A DNA stretch of 64,000 bases. Origin: Cyanobacteria bacterium FACHB-63. GTDB taxonomy: Bacteria > Cyanobacteriota > Cyanobacteriia > Leptolyngbyales > Leptolyngbyaceae. The stretch spans positions 124,001 through 188,000 of the forward strand of contig JACJNX010000016.1 in NCBI GenBank assembly GCA_014695255.1, given 5' to 3'. The position numbers and the translations under genes are program-made. Positions within the stretch are counted from its first letter, which is position 1. Each line of letters begins with the position of its first letter. The notes below the pieces were generated by a model. It did no database searches and was not told the DNA's origin. It worked only from the letters and a program-made list of their open reading frames with translations. Shown here piece by piece: positions 45,267 to 54,591 of this stretch.

Positions 45267-45680
45267 GTGACGAGCAATGTGACCCCCGGCAATCGTCGTG
45301 TCTTTATTTGTGGCTCTGCCCTGCGGGGACAGCCCGATCATCAGAATTTACAAGGTGCAGAATTTATTCGGACTGCTGCAACGCAACCGCGCTACCGCTT
45401 GCACGTTGCGGGAGAGGATTGGCACCCAGCGATTCATGAGGTGGAATCGGGCGGAATTTCGATTCCTGGAGAAGTGTACGAGATGACGCAAACTCAGTTC
45501 GATTACCTCGCTTCAAATGAGCCACCCAATATGTATCCAACCGATGTGTATTTGGATAATGGCGAAGTTGTGACCGCCTTCCTGTATCCCAAGGCACTGA
45601 TCGATGAGTACAATCTGCCCGACATTTCTAATACCTATGGCGGTTGGGCAGCGTACAAGGCGAGAACTGCCGCTGTTTGA
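45267..45680 (+). CDS. Stand-alone gamma-glutamylcyclotransferase-fold protein (allophanate hydrolase C-terminal-like)
   Basis: A 137-residue protein from a GTG with AAGGAG ten bases upstream. RRVFICGSALRGQPDHQN resembles the YGSL-type loop that opens the cyclotransferase fold, and SIPGEVYEMT and YGGWAAYKA match the C-terminal domain of allophanate hydrolase (AtzF). It lacks the amidase domain of that enzyme. Such stand-alone proteins are seen near xanthine dehydrogenase genes, but their reaction is not established. It is 18 bases before xdhA and in the same operon, so a role in purine or ureide breakdown is likely. Confidence 0.75.
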   Translation: MTSNVTPGNRRVFICGSALRGQPDHQNLQGAEFIRTAATQPRYRLHVAGEDWHPAIHEVESGGISIPGEVYEMTQTQFDYLASNEPPNMYPTDVYLDNGEVVTAFLYPKALIDEYNLPDISNTYGGWAAYKARTAAV

Positions 45681-45698
45681 TTAATTTAGTAACTTTTC

Positions 45699-47108
45699 AT
45701 GATGAATCAGGCATTAGAGAATCGATTGTTTCTCACGCTCAATGGCGATCGCATCGGTCTAAAAAATGTGTCGCCTTCGATGACCCTGCTGCAATATCTC
45801 CAGCAAACTCGCCGCACTGGAACAAAGGAAGGCTGCGGCGATGGGGATTGTGGCGCTTGTACGGTGGCGATCGTCGGGCGCGATGCGGCGGGAAATCCAA
45901 CGTATCAAGCGGTGAATAGCTGTTTGATTCCGATGGGCGCGATCGCGGGTCGAGAAATCGTCACCGTTGAAGGAATCGCCAATGGAAAATTGCATCCGGT
46001 GCAAGCGGCAATGGTCGAAACAGGTGGGTCGCAATGCGGTTACTGTACGCCTGGTTTCATCATGAGTATGTTTGCTGCATATTATGCGGGCAATGTTGAC
46101 GATCTTTCAGTCGAAGGGAATTTGTGTCGCTGTACGGGATATCTGCCGATTCGACGAGCGGCGCAACAGGTGACGAATGCTCAACCCTCGGATCAATTCT
46201 CGGAGCGGTTAAAGCAGGCTGAGATTGATCTAAGTCCGATTACCTACAGCAATCAGGAACAGCAGTTTTATCGTCCAGCGCAATTATCTGAAGCACTGGA
46301 ATTGTTGCAGCAATATCCAGATGCAACTTTGGTGGCAGGTGCAACCGATTTAGGCTTAGAAATGAGCCACCATCGTCAAACTTTTCCGGTCTTGATTTCG
46401 CTGGAAGGGGTGACGGAACTTCAGCGCATTGAACAAACCCACGATCGCGTCACGATCGGCGCAGCCGTTCCACTTTATCAAGTCGAATTCAGTCTACACG
46501 GTGTTTTCCCCAGTCTCGATGAAATGCTGCATTTGTTTGCAGCGCGACAAGTGAGAAACCGAGCGACGATCGGCGGCAATATTGGTACCGCTTCGCCGAT
46601 CGGAGATTTGCCTCCGGTGTTGTTGGCGCTCGATGCAGAATTGACGATCGCGAGTTTATCAGGAATGCGATCGCTACCATTAATTGAGTTTTTCAAAGGC
46701 TATCGTCAAACTGATCTAAAACCGGGGGAGATTATTGTTTCAGTAGTCATTCCAAAATCAATTTCTGAAAATGCTGTGAAACGCTTTACCCATTCTTACA
46801 AGATTGGTAAGCGCGGGACTGATGATATTAGCATTGTGGCTGCTGCTTTCGTAGTGGATCTCGATTCTGATCGCAAAATTGTTCATGCTCGATTGGGATA
46901 TGGCGGAGTTGCAGCAACTCCAGTGAGAGCGATCGCTGTTGAAAACGCGCTAGTCGGTCAACCTTGGACAATGGAAACGATTCAACAAGTGAAACCTTTA
47001 TTAAAAGAAGCCTTTACTCCATTAACTGACTTACGTGGCAGTGCAGATTATCGAAAACTATTAGTTGCAAATTTGTTTGAAAAATTCTTTGTAGAAACGG
47101 AGGAGTAA
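45699..47108 (+). CDS. xdhA: Xanthine dehydrogenase, iron-sulfur and FAD subunit
   Basis: A 469-residue fusion of two modules. The N-terminal plant-type 2Fe-2S domain has Cys46, 51, 54 and 75. The second, helical 2Fe-2S domain has Cys113, 116, 143 and 145 (GSQCGYCTPG and GNLCRCTGY). From about 190 on lies the FAD domain, with LVAGATDLGLE and RNRATIGGNIGTASPIGD, then the CO dehydrogenase flavoprotein-type C-terminal part. It takes electrons from the molybdenum site in the partner subunit and passes them to NAD. It is followed after two bases by the molybdopterin subunit gene. Xanthine is the inferred substrate from motifs and neighbours. Confidence 0.95.
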   Translation: MMNQALENRLFLTLNGDRIGLKNVSPSMTLLQYLQQTRRTGTKEGCGDGDCGACTVAIVGRDAAGNPTYQAVNSCLIPMGAIAGREIVTVEGIANGKLHPVQAAMVETGGSQCGYCTPGFIMSMFAAYYAGNVDDLSVEGNLCRCTGYLPIRRAAQQVTNAQPSDQFSERLKQAEIDLSPITYSNQEQQFYRPAQLSEALELLQQYPDATLVAGATDLGLEMSHHRQTFPVLISLEGVTELQRIEQTHDRVTIGAAVPLYQVEFSLHGVFPSLDEMLHLFAARQVRNRATIGGNIGTASPIGDLPPVLLALDAELTIASLSGMRSLPLIEFFKGYRQTDLKPGEIIVSVVIPKSISENAVKRFTHSYKIGKRGTDDISIVAAAFVVDLDSDRKIVHARLGYGGVAATPVRAIAVENALVGQPWTMETIQQVKPLLKEAFTPLTDLRGSADYRKLLVANLFEKFFVETEE

Positions 47109-47110
47109 TC

Positions 47111-49435
47111 ATGAGCGTAGGTCAGCATAAATCTCACGAAAGCGCAGCACTCCACGTCACCGGAAAAGCCATCTACACCGATGAGCAACGCTTACCCGCC
47201 GGAATGCTCTCCGTTTATCCGGTGATGGCTCCTCACGCCAAAGCGAAGATCCTCAAGATCGACTACACTGCTGCATCCGAAGTCGAAGGCTTTGTCACAG
47301 TTGTCACTGCGGCAGATGTTCCGGGTTTAAACAATACAGGCGTGATTGTTCACGACGAAATTCTATTACCCACAGATGAGATTAGCTATTGGGGTCAAGC
47401 CGTTGTTTGGACAGTCGGAGAAACCGAAGATGCAGCGCGAGAAGCGGCAGCGAAAATCAAGATCGACTATGAACCGATCGAGCCAATTTTGAGCATCAAA
47501 GATGCGATCGCAAAAGACAGCTTTCATTCAAAACTTCCAACGATTAAGCGCGGCGAACCACAGAGCGCCCTTGCCAGTTCTGCCTTCACGCTCAGCGGCG
47601 AAGTTTCAATGAATGGTCAAGATCACTTTTATCTTGAAACCCAGGCGAGTTGGGTCATTCCAGATGGTGAAGGGAATTATCAAATCTATTCATCAACCCA
47701 GCACCCCACCGAAACTCAAATTATTATCGGTCATGTGTTAAATCTGCCTTCAAATCGAATCACCGTTACCTGTATTCGCATGGGTGGCGGATTTGGCGGC
47801 AAAGAATCTCAAGCGAATCCTTACGCAGCGATCGCTGCGATTGCCGCTCATAAAACAGGTCGTCCGGTGCGGGTGAAGCTCAAGCGATCTCACGATATGA
47901 CGCTAACCGGAAAGCGCCACGGTTTCCTTGGAACGTATCAAGTTGGCTTTACCGAAACTGGGAGAATCACAGCGCTCGATGTGGATCTCTATGCCGATGG
48001 AGGCTGGAGCTTAGACTTGTCGCCACCTGTGTTGCTACGGGCAATGCTGCATGTCGATAACGCTTACTACATTCCAAATCTGGAAGTTAGAGGTGCGATC
48101 GCCAACACCAACAAAGTCTCAAACACGGCTTATCGCGGCTTCGGTGGGCCTCAGGGCATGGTTGTGATTGAGGATATTGTCGATCGGATCGCCCGTACCC
48201 TCAATCTCGCACCTGAAATCGTAAGAGAGCGCAACTTTTACCACGGTTCCGGTGAAACGAATACGACTCACTACGGTCAAGAAATCGTGGATAACCGTCT
48301 CGATCGCGTGTGGAGCGAAGTTCAAGAAAAGTCCAACTTTGGAGAGCGAAAATTCGCGATCGCTCAATTCAATCAATCCAATCGCTACAAAAAACGCGGA
48401 CTTGCAATCACTCCAGTTAAATTTGGAATTTCTTTCAACAAAACCCAATACAACCAAGCAGGCGCACTCGTTCACATCTACACCGATGGCAGCATTCAAC
48501 TCAACCACGGTGGAACCGAGATGGGACAAGGCTTACATACGAAAATGTTGCAAGTCGCGGCAACGACTTTGGGCGTGAACGTCGATCGCTTCCGCATGAT
48601 GCACACCAGCACCGATAAAGTCCCGAATACTTCTGCGACTGCCGCTTCTAGTGGCGCTGATCTCAATGGTCAAGCGATCAGAATTGCCTGCGAAACCCTC
48701 AAAGATCGGCTTGCGACTGTTGCCGCACAATTACTCAACCTCGATACGCCCAGCGAATTAATATTCGAGGACGATTGGATCTACTGCCCCAGCTATCCCA
48801 GCACCCGCATCTCATTCGACGAAGTGGTAAACCAGGCTTACGGCTATCGCGTTTCGCTCTCAGCCACCGGATACTATCGCACCCCGAATCTGACTTGGGA
48901 TAGCGCGACCGGAAAAGGTAGACCCTTTTACTACTATGCTTACGGGGCAGCAGTTAGCGAAGTCGAAGTCGATGGCTTTACGGGAATGTTCAAACTGCGT
49001 CAAGTGGATATCGTGCATGACGTGGGAGAATCGCTCAATCCCTTGGTCGATCGCGGTCAAATTGAGGGCGGTTTTGTTCAGGGGATGGGCTGGCTGACAA
49101 TGGAGGAACTTGTCTGGGATGCTGGGGGACGCCTCCGCACCGATGCGCCCAGTACCTATAAAATTCCGACGATCTGCGAAGTGCCCGAAGCCTTCAACGT
49201 TCACCTCCTACAACGGGCAGCCCAAGAAGGTGTAATCTACGGCAGCAAAGCGATCGGAGAACCCCCGTTTATGTTGGCGCTCTCGGTGCGTGAAGCCCTC
49301 CGATCGACGATCGCGGCATTCGGTCAAGTTGATTCTGTGCCGCTCTCCTCTCCTGCGACTCCCGAAACGATTCTATGGGCGATCGAGCACGTTCGCGCTA
49401 CTTCGGTTCAACCTGCACTCAGCGAAGTCCATTAA
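47111..49435 (+). CDS. xdhB: Xanthine dehydrogenase, molybdopterin-binding subunit
   Basis: A 774-residue subunit. MGGGFGGKESQANP and AYRGFGGPQGMVV bind the molybdopterin and substrate, TEMGQGLHTKM contacts the cofactor, and GSKAIGEPPFMLALSVREAL holds the catalytic Glu. It hydroxylates hypoxanthine and xanthine to urate. GGAGGAG inside the end of xdhA serves as ribosome site. No xdhC-type maturation gene follows; its 3' end overlaps the convergent antiporter gene by four bases. Confidence 0.95.
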   Translation: MSVGQHKSHESAALHVTGKAIYTDEQRLPAGMLSVYPVMAPHAKAKILKIDYTAASEVEGFVTVVTAADVPGLNNTGVIVHDEILLPTDEISYWGQAVVWTVGETEDAAREAAAKIKIDYEPIEPILSIKDAIAKDSFHSKLPTIKRGEPQSALASSAFTLSGEVSMNGQDHFYLETQASWVIPDGEGNYQIYSSTQHPTETQIIIGHVLNLPSNRITVTCIRMGGGFGGKESQANPYAAIAAIAAHKTGRPVRVKLKRSHDMTLTGKRHGFLGTYQVGFTETGRITALDVDLYADGGWSLDLSPPVLLRAMLHVDNAYYIPNLEVRGAIANTNKVSNTAYRGFGGPQGMVVIEDIVDRIARTLNLAPEIVRERNFYHGSGETNTTHYGQEIVDNRLDRVWSEVQEKSNFGERKFAIAQFNQSNRYKKRGLAITPVKFGISFNKTQYNQAGALVHIYTDGSIQLNHGGTEMGQGLHTKMLQVAATTLGVNVDRFRMMHTSTDKVPNTSATAASSGADLNGQAIRIACETLKDRLATVAAQLLNLDTPSELIFEDDWIYCPSYPSTRISFDEVVNQAYGYRVSLSATGYYRTPNLTWDSATGKGRPFYYYAYGAAVSEVEVDGFTGMFKLRQVDIVHDVGESLNPLVDRGQIEGGFVQGMGWLTMEELVWDAGGRLRTDAPSTYKIPTICEVPEAFNVHLLQRAAQEGVIYGSKAIGEPPFMLALSVREALRSTIAAFGQVDSVPLSSPATPETILWAIEHVRATSVQPALSEVH

Positions 49436-51030
49436 TCGTCTTCAACTTTCAATAACTGCTCATCGATCGTTTTCAAGCGCGGTCGCACCACTTCCTCAGA
49501 CAAAATCCGCTTTCTGAGGGCATCATTCAGCGCGTTTTTCTCAGCCAACAACAATCGTCGCCGCACCGCATCAAAGCGCGAATCGCGAATCGCAATTTCC
49601 GTTGCCTTTTCCGATCGACGATTATAAAAGTCTCGCAGCGATCGCTCTGCGGCAGCGATGCGGATTTGATAGCTCGATCTCAATTCTTCATACACCGATT
49701 TCGGCAACACTCCACTCTTCAGCAGGACATCCAACTCGTCTTGTGCTGCCTTTGCGGTCATTAACTGCGACTGCAAGCCTTCGATCCATTGCTGCACCTC
49801 GGACGTATGCGACAGCCTTAATCGCTGCACGGCGAGCGGTAGTCCGACGGCTTGACCCACGAGCGACAACAAAACGGCTCCAAACACAATCACGATCAGC
49901 GATTCTCTACCCACAATCTCTTCTGGCAAACTCAACACCAGCGCCATTGACAGCGAACCCTTAATATTGCCCAGAAACAAAACGTGCTGCCACTTAAGCG
50001 GAATGGGTCGATCGAACATCCCAACCAGCGCCAACAACGGATACACCGCCAACGATCGACCGATCTGATACGCTAACACCGCCAACAACACAGCAGGTAG
50101 AGCGCGAGCCAGAGCATCTAGCCGAAGCTCCAACCCAATCAGCAAAAAGATAAACGTATTCACCCCAAACCCGGCATACTCCCAAAAGCTCAGTACCGTA
50201 ATCCGACTCGATGCCGACACGCTTTGAGAGCGCTCCAGATTCCCAATCATCAATCCTGCAATCACAACCGCGACCACGCCTGAAACCTGGAGAAACTGAC
50301 CCAACTGAAACGCACTCAGCGCCACTGCCACCGTTAACAGGATGCTACTCAGCGGATCGTCTTCGGATTGCCGGTACAGCCCCACACCCAGGTAGCCCAA
50401 CACCAAGCCAATCGCCATCCCCCCTATAATCACAACCACAAACTCACGAATGCCATCGATGACCGTAATATCTCCGGTGGCATTAAATCTCAGAATCAAA
50501 CTAAATAAAACGAGCGCAATCCCATCGTTAAATAAACTCTCGCCTTCAACAATCGTGATCAACCGCGATGGCACCGCAATTTCTTTAAACACTGCAATCA
50601 CCGAAACCGTATCCGTAATTGCCAAAATCACTCCGCCTAACAGCGCTGGAATCCACGCGATCGCCAGCCCAAACTTCAACCCGATCGCCGTCACCCCCAC
50701 CGCTATTAGCACACCAGGCCCCGCCAGCAGCAAAATGGGCATCAGCGTACTTCTCAGCCGTCGAATATCCGTATTAATCGCCGCCTCAAACAGCAAAATG
50801 GGCAGAAACAAATTAATAATCAGCGCCGAATCCAGCCCCACTTTACGCGGCAAAAATTCGGCAATCGCCACACCCGCCAGTACCAACCCCGTCACATACG
50901 GAACCTGCAGCCGCCGCGACAGCAAAGCCACGATCGTTGCCACCAGCAGCAAAATAATTAGTACGGTGACTAACTGCGCGAACTGCCCCTGATCGCCCGT
51001 TGCGATCATCAAAATTTGCTGTGTCATCAT
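49432..51030 (-). CDS. NhaP/CPA1-type cation:proton antiporter
   Basis: About 532 residues. Twelve or more membrane helices fill the first 420 residues. LPILLFEAAINTD, ITDTVSVIAVFKEI (the ND/TD-type ion site region) and VEGESLFNDGIALVLFSL are the CPA1 signatures. A cytoplasmic helical tail of about 120 residues with many charged residues follows. It would exchange Na+ or K+ for protons at the plasma membrane. Two adjacent ATGs (51030, 51027) follow AAGGA closely; either may start. It ends sharing TTAA with the xdhB stop. Confidence 0.87.
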   Translation of the reverse strand: MMTQQILMIATGDQGQFAQLVTVLIILLLVATIVALLSRRLQVPYVTGLVLAGVAIAEFLPRKVGLDSALIINLFLPILLFEAAINTDIRRLRSTLMPILLLAGPGVLIAVGVTAIGLKFGLAIAWIPALLGGVILAITDTVSVIAVFKEIAVPSRLITIVEGESLFNDGIALVLFSLILRFNATGDITVIDGIREFVVVIIGGMAIGLVLGYLGVGLYRQSEDDPLSSILLTVAVALSAFQLGQFLQVSGVVAVVIAGLMIGNLERSQSVSASSRITVLSFWEYAGFGVNTFIFLLIGLELRLDALARALPAVLLAVLAYQIGRSLAVYPLLALVGMFDRPIPLKWQHVLFLGNIKGSLSMALVLSLPEEIVGRESLIVIVFGAVLLSLVGQAVGLPLAVQRLRLSHTSEVQQWIEGLQSQLMTAKAAQDELDVLLKSGVLPKSVYEELRSSYQIRIAAAERSLRDFYNRRSEKATEIAIRDSRFDAVRRRLLLAEKNALNDALRKRILSEEVVRPRLKTIDEQLLKVEDD

Positions 51031-51148
51031 TCCTTGATGCTTCCGCCCTGAATCGCCTGTAAAGACCATACTGGATCTAGGCGAGTTTCCGCGCTTGAAG
51101 AACTTCCATTAAGATGTTCTTTTGACTTGCATTTGAGGATCAAAACCA

Positions 51149-52402
51149 GTGAGTCCAGAAACCCTTGTAAAATCTCCCACTCCCGCACCGTTTTCGATCG
51201 CAGAATTTGACGATTACGTCATGACCACCTATGCCCGCTTCCCGCTGACCTTGGTTCGCGGGTCAGGCTGCCGCGTATGGGATGACCAAGGACGCGAATA
51301 TCTGGATTTTGTCGCTGGAATTGCCACTTGCACTCTCGGTCACGCTCACCCCGCTATGATCGAAGCCGTCACCGAGCAAGCCCAAACTCTAATCCACGTC
51401 TCTAATCTTTACTACAACACACCCCAAGGCGAACTAGCGAAGTGGCTGGTTGAGCATTCTTGTGCCGATCGCGCCTTTTTCTGTAACTCTGGAGCCGAAG
51501 CCAACGAAGGCGCGATCAAACTTGCTCGGAAGTACGCTCACACCGTCCGCAATATCTCCAATCCCGTGATTATCACGGCAAATGCCAGCTTCCACGGACG
51601 GACGCTAGCAACCATCACCGCCACCGGACAGCCGAAATATCAGCAAAACTTTGATCCGCTCGTTCCCGGTTTCCACTACGTTCCGTACAACAACCTTGAA
51701 TCCCTGAGAAGTGCGATCGCCGAACTCGATCAAACCGAACCCCAAGTCGCCGCTATCATGCTGGAAGGCTTACAGGGTGAAGGCGGTGTGCGTCCGGGCG
51801 ATCGGGCTTATTTCCAAGCGATTCGTCAAATTTGCGACGAAACTGGCATTCTCCTGATCCTGGACGAAGTGCAGGTCGGCATGGGACGAAGCGGCAAACT
51901 CTGGGGTTACGAAAATCTCGGCATTGAACCCGACATCTTCACCTCAGCAAAAGGTCTAGGCGGGGGAATTCCGATCGGTGCAATGCTCTGCAAATCCCAC
52001 TGCAACGTTTTCGCACCCGGAGATCACGCTAGTACCTTTGGCGGCAACCCGTTTGCTTGTGCCGTTGCGCTTGCGGTCTGCCATACGATCGAGCGTGAAA
52101 ATCTTCTGGCTCACGTTCAAGCGCGAGGCGAACAACTGCGATCAGGACTGACTCAACTGGCTCAAAAATATCCATCGCTAATTGCAGAGGTTCGCGGTTG
52201 GGGACTGATCAACGGTCTAGAACTCACAGCAGAGAGTACCCTGACTGCCGCCGATGTGGTTAAAATCGCAATTCAAGCAGGTGTTCTGCTCGTGCCAGCG
52301 GGTCTAAAAGTCCTGCGCTTTGTCCCCCCGCTCATCGTTACCGCTGAGGAAATCGATCGCGCCCTTACCGCCGTCGATCGTGCTCTCACCGAGTTGGGCT
52401 AA
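51149..52402 (+). CDS. argD: Acetylornithine aminotransferase
   Basis: A 417-residue class III PLP aminotransferase. FCNSGAEANEGAIKLARKY contacts the phosphate, ILLILDEVQVGMGRSGK holds the PLP Asp, and FTSAKGLGGGIPIGAM contains the Schiff-base Lys. ASTFGGNPFACAVA completes the active site of the partner subunit. It converts N-acetylglutamate semialdehyde to N2-acetylornithine in arginine synthesis. The start is GTG. A palindromic repeat follows the stop. Confidence 0.95.
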   Translation: MSPETLVKSPTPAPFSIAEFDDYVMTTYARFPLTLVRGSGCRVWDDQGREYLDFVAGIATCTLGHAHPAMIEAVTEQAQTLIHVSNLYYNTPQGELAKWLVEHSCADRAFFCNSGAEANEGAIKLARKYAHTVRNISNPVIITANASFHGRTLATITATGQPKYQQNFDPLVPGFHYVPYNNLESLRSAIAELDQTEPQVAAIMLEGLQGEGGVRPGDRAYFQAIRQICDETGILLILDEVQVGMGRSGKLWGYENLGIEPDIFTSAKGLGGGIPIGAMLCKSHCNVFAPGDHASTFGGNPFACAVALAVCHTIERENLLAHVQARGEQLRSGLTQLAQKYPSLIAEVRGWGLINGLELTAESTLTAADVVKIAIQAGVLLVPAGLKVLRFVPPLIVTAEEIDRALTAVDRALTELG

Positions 52403-52411
52403 GAGGAGGTT

Positions 52412-52501
52412 TGAGCAGTCTTCGTCGTTGCAACAGCCCGCCCTGAACTGGAAGTTCAGGGCGGGCTGTTGCAACGAGAGCGAAGGGACTCTCTACACTG
52501 A
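52412..52501. repeat. Dispersed palindromic element, copy C, with perfect 24-bp hairpin
   Basis: Arms at 52426-52449 and 52453-52476 are perfectly complementary with a GGA loop. The segment after it (52480-52501) matches copy B at 21 of 22 bases. It lies just beyond argD and may serve as a bidirectional transcription stop, although no T-run follows. It is the best preserved of three copies. Confidence 0.8.
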
Positions 52502-52507
52502 CGTTCT

Positions 52508-52915
52508 CTAAAATCCTAGCAATGAGGCAGAATTTCGATAGTAAGTCGCCCAGCGTCGAGTCTCTGGACGGGATTGCCACTGCGATCGCGTCACCCACAG
52601 CGTCACGACTGGAGCCGCCATTCCTCCATTACGCCCCACAATCACAATGGACATCTCGCTGGCTAACAAATCCCGATCGAAGCCCCGTTGGGCGGCAGTT
52701 CGTGCCACTAACTCCGCTCGTCGCACCAAGCTTTCATAAGTCTCACTCGACCCCCGATCGAGCGTCACCTCAATCCGAGACGTATACGCCTCAGCCGCAA
52801 TCGGCGCGACGATCGCATCAATACTCCACATCGCACACCCAAATGTCAGCAAACTCAGAACCAACGAAGAACGAAGAGTCATAGAACGAACAACACTAGA
52901 AAAGCTGCGATTCAT
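52508..52915 (-). CDS. Exported hypothetical protein
   Basis: A 135-residue protein. Residues 12-43 contain a hydrophobic signal segment (SSLVLSLLTFGCAMW) ending near AEAYT. The mature part of about 90 residues has RIEVTLDRGSSETYESLVRRA and a conserved IVIVGRNGGMAAPVVTLWVT strand-rich stretch. No domain was recognised; similar small secreted proteins are known only from cyanobacteria. It converges on argD and diverges from the orthocaspase-like gene. Confidence 0.7.
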   Translation of the reverse strand: MNRSFSSVVRSMTLRSSLVLSLLTFGCAMWSIDAIVAPIAAEAYTSRIEVTLDRGSSETYESLVRRAELVARTAAQRGFDRDLLASEMSIVIVGRNGGMAAPVVTLWVTRSQWQSRPETRRWATYYRNSASLLGF

Positions 52916-52969
52916 GTTAGTTGAGGGTTAGGTTTTTGTTGCAAAAAAGCGTTTTTTTCATATGATGTG

Positions 52970-52990
52970 TTAGCGCGAGAACTGCGCTAA
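52970..52990 (+). promoter_or_regulatory. Short inverted repeat upstream of the orthocaspase-like gene
   Basis: Perfect 7-bp arms TTAGCGC and GCGCTAA with a 7-base loop, 26 bases before the ATG at 53017. It is a candidate operator or leader hairpin in a divergent 101-base promoter region. Confidence 0.4.
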
Positions 52991-53016
52991 TCTCTAGAAA
53001 CAGTCGAGGTGTTGGG

Positions 53017-54513
53017 ATGAGCAACTATTGGGCGATCGCTATCGGAATCAATCACTATCAGTTCCTTCAACCCCTTCATTTTGCCCAACCAGATGCCCAA
53101 TCTCTCTGTGAAAATCTGGTCGGTGATGCTGGTTTTTTACCCGAACATTGTTTGTTGCTTACCGATACTTCACCGGAATTATTCGAGCATTCTACCGATC
53201 CCACCTCCGCAAATTTACTGCATTGGTTAGCCGTTCTTAAAGATAAGCTCCAGCCTGAAGACGGTCTGTGGTATTACTTCAGCGGCTACGGTATTTGTAC
53301 AGATGGCGAAGATTATTTGCTTTCAATCGACGGCGATCCCGATCGCGTTCAAGAAACAGGAATATCAGTAGGATCACTATTTCAAACCTTGCGATCGCTT
53401 CCGACTCAAAAGATTCTAGTTTTGCTCGATATCAATCGTTCGTCATCTGTTTCCAACGAAAAAGTTGGAACACAAACCATGGCGCTGGCGCGTGAATCTG
53501 GGATTCCGACGATTTTATCTTGTCGTCCTGAGCAGTTTTCTCACGAAGCACCCGCCCACAATCACGGCTTATTTACTCAAGCATTGATCGAAGGATTGCG
53601 ATCGCATCAATGCTCTACCTTGGCTGCTTTAGAAGAATTCCTCAAGTCGCGTCTGCCGGAACTGTGTGATCACAACGATCGACCGATTCAAGATCCAGTG
53701 CTAATTGTCTCTGACCCACAGCAGCTTTATCAAGTCATCATGCCTGTAAATTGGGCGGAAACAGAATCTTGGGTAGCGGCAGCCTCGAATCCATTTGCCA
53801 TCCAGGATGATTTATATTTGAGCACAGAGAACGATCGGTCATTCTATGATTTTGCGGCTCAACCGACGATCATGGGTGCAACCGCAGGCGACATACCGTC
53901 CCAAGAAGATCTTCCAGAACAATTTATCCTTGATCCGATCGAAATCGAACCAGATCCCGTACCCGATCTGAGCTTGCCTGAAGACCCAACTCAACCTGAG
54001 CCAGACCCGATTCCACCTTTACCTCCTGAAGAACCCCAGTATAATCAGATGTTCTGGGAGCGGCTCATCTTTGGAGGAAGTGCCATTTTGCTGGTCTTGC
54101 TGCTCGGTGTGTTGTTCCGCAACTGGTCAGCATTTACGGGAGGTCAGCAGACTGCAAAAACTGAAGCGTCTCCCCAAGCGATCGCCTCTCCAAGCGCACC
54201 CGCAAGTCCAGCGGCAAACTCCTCCGCGCAAACTCTGAACGAAGCCCGATCGCTAATCAAGCCCACCCTTGCATCTGATGCTAGTAAAGCCATCGATCGC
54301 GTCCGTGAAATTCCCCCAAGCGATCCGCTTTACGCTCAAGCCCAGCAAGATATCGATCGCTGGAGCCGTAACATTCTCGACATCGCTCGCCAACGCGCCG
54401 CCCAGAAGCAGTTCCAGCAAGCGATCGCCGCTGCGCAACTCGTTCCTAAAGATCGCCCTCAAGTGTACGCCGAAGCACAAAAAGCTATTCAGCAATGGAA
54501 AAGAATTCGATAG
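53017..54513 (+). CDS. Orthocaspase homologue with both catalytic residues replaced, membrane-anchored
   Basis: A 498-residue protein. Residues 1-235 form a caspase-like p20 fold: WAIAIGINHYQ, then PDAQSL, then LWYYFSGYG and ILVLLDINRSS. The catalytic His of the usual YFSGHG is Tyr91, and the catalytic Cys of the usual LDCC or LDAC is Asn140, so peptidase activity is unlikely. A Pro/Glu/Asp-rich linker (about 310-345) leads to one membrane helix (about 348-366). An Ala/Ser/Pro linker and helical segments finish the protein. Variants with replaced dyads are known among cyanobacterial orthocaspases. It probably acts by binding rather than cleaving. No partner is evident next to it. Confidence 0.82.
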   Translation: MSNYWAIAIGINHYQFLQPLHFAQPDAQSLCENLVGDAGFLPEHCLLLTDTSPELFEHSTDPTSANLLHWLAVLKDKLQPEDGLWYYFSGYGICTDGEDYLLSIDGDPDRVQETGISVGSLFQTLRSLPTQKILVLLDINRSSSVSNEKVGTQTMALARESGIPTILSCRPEQFSHEAPAHNHGLFTQALIEGLRSHQCSTLAALEEFLKSRLPELCDHNDRPIQDPVLIVSDPQQLYQVIMPVNWAETESWVAAASNPFAIQDDLYLSTENDRSFYDFAAQPTIMGATAGDIPSQEDLPEQFILDPIEIEPDPVPDLSLPEDPTQPEPDPIPPLPPEEPQYNQMFWERLIFGGSAILLVLLLGVLFRNWSAFTGGQQTAKTEASPQAIASPSAPASPAANSSAQTLNEARSLIKPTLASDASKAIDRVREIPPSDPLYAQAQQDIDRWSRNILDIARQRAAQKQFQQAIAAAQLVPKDRPQVYAEAQKAIQQWKRIR

Positions 54514-54591
54514 AAAGTTTTTCTCTATATCCGCTAGCATCAACCGCTAGACTAGAAAAGCGAGCGATCGATTTAACCACGAGGAGAAAGC

